DNA of 32,363 bases. It comes from Anaerolineales bacterium UBA1429. Its GTDB lineage: Bacteria > Chloroflexota > Anaerolineae > UBA1429. The DNA lies in assembly GCA_002329325.1 (NCBI GenBank), contig DCTX01000026.1, positions 51,911 through 84,273 on the forward strand, written 5' to 3'. Shown piece by piece: positions 9,115-16,719 of the stretch; positions within the stretch are counted from its first letter, which is position 1, and each line of letters opens with the position of its first letter. A model generated the notes under the pieces. It saw only the letters and a list, made by a program, of their open reading frames with translations, was not told where the DNA came from and made no database searches. The position numbers and the translations under genes were made by a program.

Positions 9115-10272
9115 GTGAGAGACGTCGCTATCATCGGCATCGGCCAGACACCCGTGGCCGAGCATTGGGAGATCTCGCTGCGAGACCTGGCCGTCCAGGC
9201 GGTGCAGGCCGCCCTGCTGGACGCCCAGATCGAGCGGCCGCAGATGCTCTTTGTGGGCAACATGCTCTCGGCGGTGCTCTCCGGGCAGCAGAACCTGGGC
9301 GCCCTGGTGGCCGACCACGCGGGGCTGCGCGGCATCGAGGCCTACAAGGTCGAGGCGGCCTGCGCCTCGGGCGCGGCGGCTGTTCGCGCGGCCTATCTGG
9401 CGGTTGCGGGGGGCGCCTGCGAGGTGGCCCTGGCCTGCGGCGTCGAAAAGATGACCGATGGCAGCCCCGATCAGGCCACTGCCGCTCTGGCGGGCGCGTC
9501 GGATGCCATCTATGAAGCCGAGCACGGCCTCTCTTTTGTGGCGATCAATGCGCTGCTGATGCAGCGCTACATGCACGAGTACGGTTATCGGCACGAGGAT
9601 TTCGCGCCCTTTGCCATGGTGGCGCACCAGAACGCCACGACCAACCCATACGCCATGTTCCCGCGGGCCATCACCCGCGAGCAGTTCGAGCGAGCGCGCC
9701 CCATCGCCACGCCCATCACCTTGCTGGATTCGTCGGGCATCGGCGATGGCGCCGCCGCCATCGTGCTGGCCAGCGCCGAGCTGGCCGCCCATCTGGGCGG
9801 GCCGGTCGTGCGCATCGCCGCCTCGACGGCCGCCACCGACGCCGTGGCCGTGCACGACAGGCGCGAGCCGCTGTTCCTGCAGGGCATGCATGCTTCGGCC
9901 CAGCGCGCCTATGCCCAGGCGGGCGTGGCGCCCTCAGACCTCGATTTCTTTGAGCTGCATGATGCGTTCACCATCATGTCGGCCCTGTCGCTGGAGGCCT
10001 GCGGCTTGGCGCCGCGGGGCAAGGGGGTGGCCCTGGCTCTGGATGGCGAGATCACGCGCCAGGGTCGGCTGCCCATCTGCACTCTGGGCGGGCTCAAGGC
10101 GCGCGGGCACCCGGTGGGGGCTTCCGGCGTCTATCAGATCGTGGAGACGGCGCAGCAGCTACGCGGGCAGGCCGGGGCCAATCAACTGCCCGGCTGCCGG
10201 CTGGGCATGGCCCAGAGCATCGGCGGCAGCGGCGCCAACGTGATCACCCATATCCTGGAACGTGTTTCCTGA
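9115..10272 (+). CDS. Acetoacetyl-CoA thiolase, archaeal/SCP-x-like type
   Basis: 385 aa thiolase that would make acetoacetyl-CoA from two acetyl-CoA. C83 (EAACASGAAAV) is the acyl-carrying nucleophile; H282 (ELHDAF) and H332 (GHPVGASG) are the other active-site residues. The C-terminal CxG cysteine of classical biosynthetic thiolases is replaced: the equivalent stretch reads QSIGGSGANV. That matches the archaeal thiolases that work inside a complex with HMG-CoA synthase and a DUF35 protein. The start is a GTG at 9115, 15 nt after the synthase stop, followed by the normal N-terminus RDVAIIGIGQTP. SCP-x-like thiolases acting on other acyl-CoAs look similar; the neighbours decide in favour of mevalonate synthesis. 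Confidence 0.93.
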   Translation: MRDVAIIGIGQTPVAEHWEISLRDLAVQAVQAALLDAQIERPQMLFVGNMLSAVLSGQQNLGALVADHAGLRGIEAYKVEAACASGAAAVRAAYLAVAGGACEVALACGVEKMTDGSPDQATAALAGASDAIYEAEHGLSFVAINALLMQRYMHEYGYRHEDFAPFAMVAHQNATTNPYAMFPRAITREQFERARPIATPITLLDSSGIGDGAAAIVLASAELAAHLGGPVVRIAASTAATDAVAVHDRREPLFLQGMHASAQRAYAQAGVAPSDLDFFELHDAFTIMSALSLEACGLAPRGKGVALALDGEITRQGRLPICTLGGLKARGHPVGASGVYQIVETAQQLRGQAGANQLPGCRLGMAQSIGGSGANVITHILERVS

Positions 10273-10290
10273 ATCTAGGGAGGCAATAGA

Positions 10291-10698
10291 ATGAGTATAC
10301 CCTCTTATTGGCGCTCACGACAGCAGCGTCTTGCGTTGGCGGGCGAGGTGTGCCCCAACTGCGAGGCCAAGCTGTTCCCGCCCCGGGATATCTGCCCCCA
10401 CTGCGGCGGCCCCGCCAAGACGCGCTTTGACTTTTGCGGGCGCGGCACCGTCTATTCCTTCTCTCGGGTGAATGCGGCGCCCGCGGGGTTCGAGGCCTAT
10501 GCCCCCTACGTGGTGGCCCTGGTGGCCCTGGAGGAAGGGCCCCTGGTGACGGCCCAGCTCACCGATATCGCCCCTGAGGACGTCTATATCGGCATGCCGG
10601 TAGAGATGGTCACCCGCCAGATGCGCCGCGAGGGTGAGGAGGGGCTGGTGCACTATAGCTACAAGTTCCGCCCCGTCATGGAGCGGGTGCAGGGCTAG
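10291..10698 (+). CDS. DUF35 Zn-ribbon/OB-fold protein of the thiolase-HMGCS complex
   Basis: 135 aa. An N-terminal rubredoxin-like zinc ribbon has four cysteines (C21, C24 in CPNC; C35, C38 in CPHC), followed by an OB-fold beginning GRGTVYSFSRVNAAPAGFEAY. This is the DUF35 family. In archaea a DUF35 protein bridges thiolase and HMG-CoA synthase and forms part of the shared CoA tunnel through which acetoacetyl-CoA passes. The gene sits 18 nt after the thiolase with a GGGAGGC Shine-Dalgarno, exactly the context expected. It has no predicted catalytic residue of its own. Confidence 0.92.
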   Translation: MSIPSYWRSRQQRLALAGEVCPNCEAKLFPPRDICPHCGGPAKTRFDFCGRGTVYSFSRVNAAPAGFEAYAPYVVALVALEEGPLVTAQLTDIAPEDVYIGMPVEMVTRQMRREGEEGLVHYSYKFRPVMERVQG

Positions 10699-10708
10699 CA
10701 GGCTTGCC

Positions 10709-11497
10709 ATGGCCGGCCTGATCACCCTGACCACCGATTTCGGCCTGCGCGACGGCTATGTCGCCGCCCTCAAGGGCGTCCTGCTCTCGATGGCGCCCCA
10801 GGCTCGGCTCGTGGACATCACCCACGAGATCCCACCCCACGACATCGCCGCGGCCGCCTTTGTGCTGGCCAGCGCAGCGCCTTATTTCCCGGCGGGCGCC
10901 GTGCACCTCGTCGTGGTGGACCCGGGCGTGGGCAGCGAACGCCGCCTGCTGGCGGTGCGCACCCCCCGCGCCCACTATGTGGCCCCCGATAACGGCGTCC
11001 TTTCGCTGGCCTTGCGCCAGGACCCACCCCAAGAGACTGTGTCTCTGACGGAGCGCCGCTACTGGCGCTCCGGCGAGATCAGCCACACATTCCACGGGCG
11101 CGACATCATGGGGCCAGCGGCGGCCCATCTGGCCGAGGGCGTGGCCGTGTCCGCTCTGGGCATCGCCGCGGCGGACCCTGCCGGGCTCGCCCTGCCTGAG
11201 GTGGTCGAGACGCCGGAGGGCGGCCTGAGCGGCGTCGTGATCTATGTGGATCGCTTTGGCAACCTTGTCAGCAACATCCCCGGGGGGCGCCTGCCGCCCC
11301 GCGCCCAGGTGTCCCTCGGCGATCGGCGCCCCCTGCCGCTCCGGCGCAGCTACGCGGAGGTGGCCGCGGGCCAGCCCCTGGCCCTGGTGGGCAGCCACGG
11401 CTATCTGGAGATCGCCGTGCGCGAGGGCAGCGCCAGCCAGGCGCTGCAGGCGGGCAAGGGCTCGCCTGTGACGGTTTCTCGCGAGATGTGGGTCTAG
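10709..11497 (+). CDS. SAM hydrolase (adenosine-forming), DUF62 family
   Basis: 262 aa. DUF62 enzymes hydrolyse S-adenosylmethionine to adenosine and methionine and are related to fluorinases and chlorinases. Landmarks: LTTDFGLRDGYVAALKG at the N-terminus (D10, D15), DPGVGSERR, the catalytic FHGRDIMGPAAAHLA stretch, IYVDRFGNLVSNI and GSHGYLEIAVREGSA at the C-terminus, covering both family domains. The ATG at 10709 starts 10 nt after the DUF35 stop, so it is probably the last gene of the mevalonate transcript; an earlier in-frame start would overlap DUF35 and lacks support. A 10-bp stem-loop follows. Its link with mevalonate synthesis is not known; it may be chance clustering. Confidence 0.92.
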   Translation: MAGLITLTTDFGLRDGYVAALKGVLLSMAPQARLVDITHEIPPHDIAAAAFVLASAAPYFPAGAVHLVVVDPGVGSERRLLAVRTPRAHYVAPDNGVLSLALRQDPPQETVSLTERRYWRSGEISHTFHGRDIMGPAAAHLAEGVAVSALGIAAADPAGLALPEVVETPEGGLSGVVIYVDRFGNLVSNIPGGRLPPRAQVSLGDRRPLPLRRSYAEVAAGQPLALVGSHGYLEIAVREGSASQALQAGKGSPVTVSREMWV

Positions 11498-11506
11498 CAA
11501 GCGAAA

Positions 11507-11533
11507 CCGGCGCGGGCCTGATCCCCGCGCCGG
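11507..11533. terminator. Shared stem-loop between convergent genes
   Basis: CCGGCGCGGG (11507-11516) pairs perfectly with CCCGCGCCGG (11524-11533) around a 7-nt loop, 9 nt after the DUF62 stop and 32 nt before the end of the minus-strand gene. Likely acts in both directions. Confidence 0.65.
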
Positions 11534-11565
11534 CTCGATATACGTCTTGTCCGCGGACCCGGGCG

Positions 11566-12714
11566 CTACTCCTCGGTCAGCCCATCCAGATCCACCAGCA
11601 ACTCGCGCAGCGCCTGGATGAACAGGTCGAACTGGCCTATCCGCTCCCGCACCCCGTCCACGGCCGTCTGCACCGCGTCCACCGATTCGCCCAGGCTGAC
11701 CAGCTCGGCCTCGTTGGCCGTCAACCGCCCATCCAGCGCACCATACTGCTGGGTCAGATCGGCCTCCAGCGCCGCCAGGCTGGCATCGAGCCCGTCCATG
11801 GCCGCGTCCAGCGTCGCCAGTTGCTCGCTGTTGGCGCTGGCCTGGGCCTCGATGTCCGCCACGCGATCCGCCAGGCCTTCGATGCGGGCCAGACGGCGCT
11901 CCGCGTCATTGGCCCTCACGATGACCTCGTTCAGGCGCTCCCAGGCGACCTCCTGGTTGGCCTGCATCGTATCCATGTTCCGGCTGAGGGCCAGCACCAG
12001 CCGCCGCGGCGCATAGTCCAGCGTCCCGGAGATGAGCGCCAGGGCCAGGCCTGTGAGCAGGACGCCCAGCAGCCCCCCCAGCAACACCAGCAGGGCGCCC
12101 TGCGCGAACCCGATCCTGGCGGCGGTTGCCGCAGGCCGGGCGGCGGAGGACGTTGCCTGGGGCGCGGGCCGAGCCTGAGCCGTGCCGGCCTCCACGGGCG
12201 CCGCCTGCTCGCCCATCGGCTGCGGCTCTGTGTGCGGCTCGGGCGCCGGTTCGGGCTGAGGCTGCGGCTCGGGCTGGGCGACGGCCCCGGCCATCAGCGT
12301 CAGCGCGGGCGCGGCACCGCTCTCCTCCAGCACCAGGGGCGGCAGCTCCTCGTCCGAGAGGGTCAGGCCCTCGTAGGCCAGCAGCTCGGCCTCCAACGCG
12401 GCCTCGTCTTCGGCGGGCAAGATCTGCTCGAAGGGCTCCGGCGGCGCTTCCGGGGCCGGCGCCGGTTCGGGTACAGAGATATCCTCGGGGATCACGGCGG
12501 TGATATGGGAGCGCAGGCGCTCCACCAGGGCGGGCCCTATGCCCGAGACGCGCACCACATCGTCCACCGAGGCATAGAGGCCCGCGGCAGCGCGATCGGC
12601 AACGATCCTCTCGGCAAGGGCGGGCCCGATCCCGTCCAGCGCCTCGAGCTCCTCCGCCGAGGCAGCGTTGAGATCCAGAGGGTTCAGGCATTCCGCGGCA
12701 TGTGATGGATCCAT
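11566..12714 (-). CDS. Helix-hairpin-helix / transmembrane / coiled-coil protein
   Basis: 382 aa with an unusual layout. Residues 11-72 are a double helix-hairpin-helix like that of ComEA (LDLNAASAEELEALDGIGPALAERI, then VSGIGPALVERL), a DNA-binding fold. Residues 80-200 are an acidic then Pro/Glu/Ala-rich linker (PEPQPQPEPAPEP). One transmembrane helix is at 206-229, and residues 240-382 are a long helical coiled coil with regular hydrophobic spacing (LATLDAAMDGLDASLAALEADL). There is no signal peptide, so the HhH end is probably cytoplasmic and the coiled coil outside, although the opposite is possible. The ATG follows AGGAGGG and a strong promoter. Function unknown; a link between DNA and the envelope is a guess. 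Confidence 0.8.
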   Translation of the reverse strand: MDPSHAAECLNPLDLNAASAEELEALDGIGPALAERIVADRAAAGLYASVDDVVRVSGIGPALVERLRSHITAVIPEDISVPEPAPAPEAPPEPFEQILPAEDEAALEAELLAYEGLTLSDEELPPLVLEESGAAPALTLMAGAVAQPEPQPQPEPAPEPHTEPQPMGEQAAPVEAGTAQARPAPQATSSAARPAATAARIGFAQGALLVLLGGLLGVLLTGLALALISGTLDYAPRRLVLALSRNMDTMQANQEVAWERLNEVIVRANDAERRLARIEGLADRVADIEAQASANSEQLATLDAAMDGLDASLAALEADLTQQYGALDGRLTANEAELVSLGESVDAVQTAVDGVRERIGQFDLFIQALRELLVDLDGLTEE

Positions 12715-12756
12715 CTGCCCTCCTTTGTCCGCATCGCATTGACCAACTCTACAGGC

Positions 12757-12785
12757 ATTATAGCAGACGCCACAGCCTGCATCAA
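12757..12785 (-). promoter_or_regulatory. Promoter of the HhH/coiled-coil gene
   Basis: Minus strand: TTGATG (plus 12780-12785), a 17-bp spacer and a perfect TATAAT (plus 12757-12762) with TGC before it. The predicted start near 12750 leaves a ~36-nt leader with AGGAGGG. Confidence 0.7.
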
Positions 12786-12867
12786 CGCCGCCGCGCCATC
12801 GCCCTCCTGTCCGGTACGATTGTCATTTGAGTTGACCCGCCTGTGGAAGGCCCACGGGGCTGCCCCA

Positions 12868-12896
12868 TTGACAGCGCCCCCCTTCGCGGCTACCCT
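12868..12896 (+). promoter_or_regulatory. Promoter of the nucleoside phosphorylase gene
   Basis: A perfect TTGACA (12868-12873), a 17-bp spacer and TACCCT (12891-12896), whose T, A and final T match the key -10 positions. Start near 12903, shortly before a GGGAGGGAGG Shine-Dalgarno. Confidence 0.5.
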
Positions 12897-12926
12897 TTGG
12901 CTGTGCGAAACGGGAGGGAGGATGCC

Positions 12927-14231
12927 ATGCGAGCCATTGACATCATCGAGCACAAGCGCGACGGAAACGAGCTCACGAGAGAAGAGATCCAGTTCTTCAT
13001 CCAGGGCTACGCCGAGGGGCGCATCCCCGATTATCAGGCCTCCGCCTGGGCCATGGCCGTGCTGCTGCGCGGCATGACGCCCCGCGAGACCATTGACCTC
13101 ACCCTGGCCATGGTCGCATCGGGCGAGACCCTCTCGCTGCGGCGCCTGGGCCCGGTGGTGGTGGACAAGCACTCCACCGGCGGCGTGGGCGACAAGACGA
13201 CCCTTGTGGTGGGGCCCCTGGTGGCCGAGGCGGGCCTCCCCGTCGCCAAGATGTCCGGCCGGGGGCTGGGCTATTCCGGCGGCACCCTGGACAAGCTGGA
13301 ATCCATCCCCGGCCTGCGCGTGAGCCTCTCTCCGGAGGAATTCTTTGCCGTCGTGGCCGCGTGTGGCATCGCCGTCGTGGGCCAGACCGCCGACCTGGTG
13401 CCCGCCGACGGCAAGCTGTACGCCCTGCGCGATGTCACCGGCACCGTGCCCAGCCTGCCCCTCATCGCCAGCTCGATCATGAGCAAAAAGATCGCCGGGG
13501 GAGCCGACGCCATCGTGCTGGATGTCAAGGTCGGGCGCGGCGCCTTTATGGAGACCCTGCCCGAGGCCCGCGAGCTGGCCCGGCGCATGATCGAGATCGG
13601 CCAGGGCGTGGGGCGCCGGGTGACGGCGCTGCTGGCCGATATGAGCCAGCCCCTGGGGCGGGCCATCGGCAACAGCCTGGAGGTGCGCGAGGCTATCGAG
13701 GCGCTGCGCGGCGAGGGACCCGCCGACCTGCGAGAGCACTGCCTGGCCCTGGGAGCCGAGATGCTCGTCCTGGGAGGGCTCGCGGTTACGCCCGAGGCGG
13801 CCCACGCGCGCCTGGCACAGCTCCTGGATGCAGGGGGCGCGCTGGATCGCTTCCGGCGCTGGGTGCAAGCCCAGGGGGGCGATCCCCGGGTGACGGAGGA
13901 TCCCCTGCGGCTGCCCCAGGCCACCGTGCAGACGCCGATCCTCGCCCCCCGGCAGGGCTACATCGCCGGGCTGGATGCCCGCGCCTGCGGCCTGACGGCG
14001 GTGACCCTGGGGGCGGGGCGTGAGACCAAGGGCGCCCCCATCGACCCGGCCGTGGGCATCCTGTTGCAAGCCAAAGTGGGCGATCGGGTGCAGGAGGGAG
14101 AGCCCCTCTTCACCGTGCATGCCCGCACCGATGAGGAGGCCCGTCGCGCGGGCGAGGGGCTGCTGGCCGCCGTCGCCTGGTCCGACGCGCCTGTGGAGCC
14201 GCCCCCGCTGATCCACGAGGTCCTGCGCTAG
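12927..14231 (+). CDS. pdp: Pyrimidine-nucleoside phosphorylase
   Basis: 434 aa, the length of Gram-positive pyrimidine-nucleoside phosphorylase. It splits uridine, thymidine or deoxyuridine with phosphate to base and (deoxy)ribose-1-phosphate in the cytoplasm. The N-terminus RAIDIIEHKRDGNELT and the phosphate-binding KHSTGGVGDKTTL loop (K81, S83) are diagnostic, as are SGRGLGYSGGTLDKLE and the base-binding residues R168, S183 and K187, all at the numbering used for the Geobacillus enzyme. A small C-terminal beta domain (GAPIDPAVGILLQAKVGDRV) is complete. The ATG at 12927 follows GGGAGGGAGG. Thymidine phosphorylase (deoA) is the close alternative; length and motifs favour Pdp. It converges with hppA on a shared terminator. 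Confidence 0.95.
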   Translation: MRAIDIIEHKRDGNELTREEIQFFIQGYAEGRIPDYQASAWAMAVLLRGMTPRETIDLTLAMVASGETLSLRRLGPVVVDKHSTGGVGDKTTLVVGPLVAEAGLPVAKMSGRGLGYSGGTLDKLESIPGLRVSLSPEEFFAVVAACGIAVVGQTADLVPADGKLYALRDVTGTVPSLPLIASSIMSKKIAGGADAIVLDVKVGRGAFMETLPEARELARRMIEIGQGVGRRVTALLADMSQPLGRAIGNSLEVREAIEALRGEGPADLREHCLALGAEMLVLGGLAVTPEAAHARLAQLLDAGGALDRFRRWVQAQGGDPRVTEDPLRLPQATVQTPILAPRQGYIAGLDARACGLTAVTLGAGRETKGAPIDPAVGILLQAKVGDRVQEGEPLFTVHARTDEEARRAGEGLLAAVAWSDAPVEPPPLIHEVLR

Positions 14232-14258
14232 GCGAGCCAGGCCGCGCCGCCAAAGAAA

Positions 14259-14294
14259 AAGAGCGCCCATACTCGCATGAGTATGGGCGCTCTT
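14259..14294. terminator. Intrinsic terminator between pdp and hppA
   Basis: A perfect 16-bp stem (14259-14274 with 14279-14294) closes a GCAT loop. Read on the minus strand the stem runs into TTTTTCTTT, a proper U-tract, so it is a strong terminator for hppA. On the plus strand the tail is not T-rich, so for the phosphorylase it is weaker. Confidence 0.9.
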
Positions 14295-14304
14295 GGCGTG
14301 CGAT

Positions 14305-16356
14305 CTAGTAGCCGAACAGCTTGGCCAGGTCCAGCAGAGCGGCCAGGTTGAATTTGGCGATGAGGGGCGCGAACACCGTCGCACTCAGCGACATCACCAC
14401 GATCAGGGTGTTCAGCGAAGGCCCGGCGGTGTCCTTGAAGGGATCGCCCACCGTATCACCGACGACGGCAGCGGCGTGCGCCTCGGAGCCCTTGCCGCCA
14501 TACGCGCCATCCTCGATGAACTTTTTCGCATTGTCCCACAGGCCGCCCGCGTTGGCCATAAAGAGGGCGAACAGGATGCCCGTGACGATGATGCCGGCCA
14601 GGAAGCCACCCAGCGCCTCGGCGCCCAGGATAAAGCCGACCACGACGGGGGTCAGCAGGCTCAGGGCCGCCGGCAGCAGCAGCTCCTTCAAGGCGCCGCG
14701 GGTGGCGATGTCCACACAGGCGGCGCTATCCGGCTTGGCCTTGCCTTCCAGCAGGCCGGGGATCTCGCGGAACTGACGGCGAATCTCTTCCACCATCAGG
14801 GCCGCATTGCGGCTGACGGAGAGCATCAGCAGCGCGCTAAAGAGCGGCGGCATCATGGCGCCGATGAACACGCCCACGATGACGGCCGGGTTGCGGATAT
14901 CCAGTTGCGCCAGGTCCACCGTCTCGGAATACGCTGCGAACAGGGCCAACACGGTCAGAGCGGCAGCGCCGATGGCAAAGCCCTTGGTGATGGCCTTGGC
15001 GGTGTTGCCGGCCGCATCCAGGCGGTCGCACACGGCGATGGTCTCTTCGCCTTCCTGGCCGTACTCGGCGCAGCCCTTGGCGTTATCCACGATGGGGCCA
15101 TAGGCGTCGGAGGACATGATCATGCCGGTGATGGCCAGCATGCCCACGGCGGCGATCGAAACGCCATAGGTGCCGGGGATGCCAAAGGCCACGGCCAGCA
15201 CCCAGGCGGCGACCATGGCCACGCAGATGCCGATGATCGAGGGGACCATGCTCAGCAGACCGTAGGAAAAGCCCTCCAGGATCACGATGGCCGGGCCCGT
15301 CTCAGCCGAGCGGGCGGTCACCTGCACAGGCTTCTGGTCGATATCGGTATAGCGGTCCGAGGTAAAGCCGATCACGATGCCCGCGGCCAGACCGGCCAGG
15401 GTGGGGAGCAAGAGCCCCCACGATGCGTTGCCCTCAAAGCCCATGAGGAACACAACAGCCAGGGCCAACGGAGCAAAGATGAGGGTCGTGGCGATGGTGC
15501 CCATGTTCAGGGCGCGGCCCGGATCCGAGCTCTCGCCGCTGCGCCCCACAAAGATCATGCCCAGCAGCGAGGCCAGGATGCCCGCGGCGCTCAGCACCAA
15601 GGGGAGCAGGATGTAGGCCGGCTTGCCGCTAAAGACGGGCAGGGCGCCACCGAGGATCATGGCGGCCACCACGGCGGCCACGTACGAGTCAAAGATGTCG
15701 GCGCCCATGCCGGCGACGTCGCCGACGTTGTCGCCCACGTTGTCCGCCACCACGGCCGGGTTGCGCGGATCATCCTCGACCAGGTTGAACTCGACCTTGC
15801 CCACCAGGTCGGCGCCGATATCGGCCGTCTTGGTGTAGATGCCGCCGCCGGCCTTGGCCAGCAGCGCCAGCTGGCTGGCGCCAAAGCTAAAGCCCAACAC
15901 GATCTCCGGATCCTTGAAGATCATGTACAGGATGGTCATGCCGACCAGGGCAAAGCCCACGACGGCCAGACCCATGACAGCGCCGGCGAAAAAGCCGATA
16001 GGCAGGGCCTTGGCCAGGCCGCTGCGGGCCGCCCAGGCCACGCGCCCGTTGGCGCGGGTCGAGACGATCATGCCCGAGTACGCGGCAGCGCCGGAGCAGG
16101 TCGCGCCCACGATGTAGGCGACGGCCGTCTGCCAGTTGACAGCGACCAGCAGCACGATGGTGAGCACAATAGACAACATGCCCAGCACCTGGAATAGCCG
16201 CTTGAGGTACGCGGCCGAGCCTTCCTGCACCATCACAGAGTAGGCTTCGATGCCGGGGTTCCCGACCTTCTGGGACATTACCCATCGGTAGATGAGTGCC
16301 CCGATCGCGATAGAGACGAGGCCAGCTACGAGCGCTACGATCTCCCAGACAAGCAT
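14305..16356 (-). CDS. hppA: Membrane-bound proton-translocating pyrophosphatase
   Basis: 683 aa with about 16 membrane helices. It hydrolyses pyrophosphate and pumps cations across the cytoplasmic membrane, saving the energy of PPi made in biosynthesis. The pyrophosphate/Mg site is intact: DIGADLVGKVE (residues 179-189), DDPRNP (195-200), DNVGDNVGD (205-213) and DNAKG (424-428). The residues that tell K+-independent from K+-dependent enzymes read K454 and T457 (GNTAKAIT), so I infer a K+-independent H+ pump. The ATG at 16356 follows AGGAGAG and begins LVWEIVALVAGL, the first helix; the frame is open much further upstream, but that part is a structured leader behind a strong promoter. A 16-bp terminator follows. 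Confidence 0.95.
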   Translation of the reverse strand: MLVWEIVALVAGLVSIAIGALIYRWVMSQKVGNPGIEAYSVMVQEGSAAYLKRLFQVLGMLSIVLTIVLLVAVNWQTAVAYIVGATCSGAAAYSGMIVSTRANGRVAWAARSGLAKALPIGFFAGAVMGLAVVGFALVGMTILYMIFKDPEIVLGFSFGASQLALLAKAGGGIYTKTADIGADLVGKVEFNLVEDDPRNPAVVADNVGDNVGDVAGMGADIFDSYVAAVVAAMILGGALPVFSGKPAYILLPLVLSAAGILASLLGMIFVGRSGESSDPGRALNMGTIATTLIFAPLALAVVFLMGFEGNASWGLLLPTLAGLAAGIVIGFTSDRYTDIDQKPVQVTARSAETGPAIVILEGFSYGLLSMVPSIIGICVAMVAAWVLAVAFGIPGTYGVSIAAVGMLAITGMIMSSDAYGPIVDNAKGCAEYGQEGEETIAVCDRLDAAGNTAKAITKGFAIGAAALTVLALFAAYSETVDLAQLDIRNPAVIVGVFIGAMMPPLFSALLMLSVSRNAALMVEEIRRQFREIPGLLEGKAKPDSAACVDIATRGALKELLLPAALSLLTPVVVGFILGAEALGGFLAGIIVTGILFALFMANAGGLWDNAKKFIEDGAYGGKGSEAHAAAVVGDTVGDPFKDTAGPSLNTLIVVMSLSATVFAPLIAKFNLAALLDLAKLFGY

Positions 16357-16549
16357 CTTTTCTCTCCTATAAGGGATGATAGTTGGGCCGGTATCGGGTT
16401 GCCCGAGCCCGCCCTCCGCCGGCAGACCCACGAACACGCCCAAGCCACAGTTTGGCTGTGGCACCGCACAAACTGGGGTCGGCAGTCCGACCCCAGACAA
16501 GCGCTCGCGCCATACGCAAGCCTGACTTGCGTTCTCGAAACACAAAATC
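16357..16549 (-). ncRNA. Structured 5' leader of hppA (candidate cis-regulatory RNA)
   Basis: About 193 nt lie between the predicted transcript start (near 16549) and the hppA ATG. In order on the transcript there are perfect stems at 16532-16526/16520-16514 (7 bp, 5-nt loop), a short GCGC/GCGC stem at 16510-16501, 16496-16487/16482-16473 (10 bp, 4-nt loop), 16462-16456/16450-16444 (7 bp, 5-nt loop) and 16406-16402/16398-16394 (5 bp, 3-nt loop) inside a longer GCCGG/CCGGC pairing. None has a U-run, so simple termination is unlikely. I do not recognise a known riboswitch. The minus-strand frame is open throughout, so a peptide extension is a weaker alternative. Confidence 0.55.
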
Positions 16550-16555
16550 GGTCGT

Positions 16556-16584
16556 ATGATACAAGGGTCGCAGTGGTGTGTCAA
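16556..16584 (-). promoter_or_regulatory. Promoter of hppA
   Basis: Minus strand: a perfect TTGACA (plus 16579-16584), a 17-bp spacer and TATCAT (plus 16556-16561). Among the best promoters in the window. It fixes a ~193-nt leader for hppA. Confidence 0.75.
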
Positions 16585-16622
16585 ACCGAGCCGGGCGCGG
16601 AATATGCTTTGGGTGCGAGTTT

Positions 16623-16660
16623 GCGCGGCGTTTGAGCCGCGCCCAGCCTTGTGGTACAAG
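16623..16660 (+). promoter_or_regulatory. Promoter candidate of the URO-D-like gene with overlapping inverted repeat
   Basis: TTGAGC (16632-16637), 17 bp, TACAAG (16655-16660) with TGG before the -10. An inverted repeat GCGCGGC-GTTTGA-GCCGCGC (16623-16642) covers the -35, and a second, CTTGT-GGT-ACAAG, covers the -10. Such repeats could be operators. The promoter match is moderate. Confidence 0.4.
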
Positions 16661-16719
16661 TGTAGCGTCGCAATTCGAGGCCGGGCCCACAAGCCGCCCC
16701 GGCCTGCCAAGGAGACTCT

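Noticed and set aside
14293..16197. 634-codon open frame on the plus strand
   Set aside because: Exactly antisense to hppA, whose motifs are unmistakable; its composition (Gly, His, Asp, Gln rich) is that of a shadow frame.
16399..16635. 78-codon plus-strand frame over the hppA leader
   Set aside because: It spans the three perfect hairpins and the hppA promoter, has no Shine-Dalgarno and no recognisable motif.
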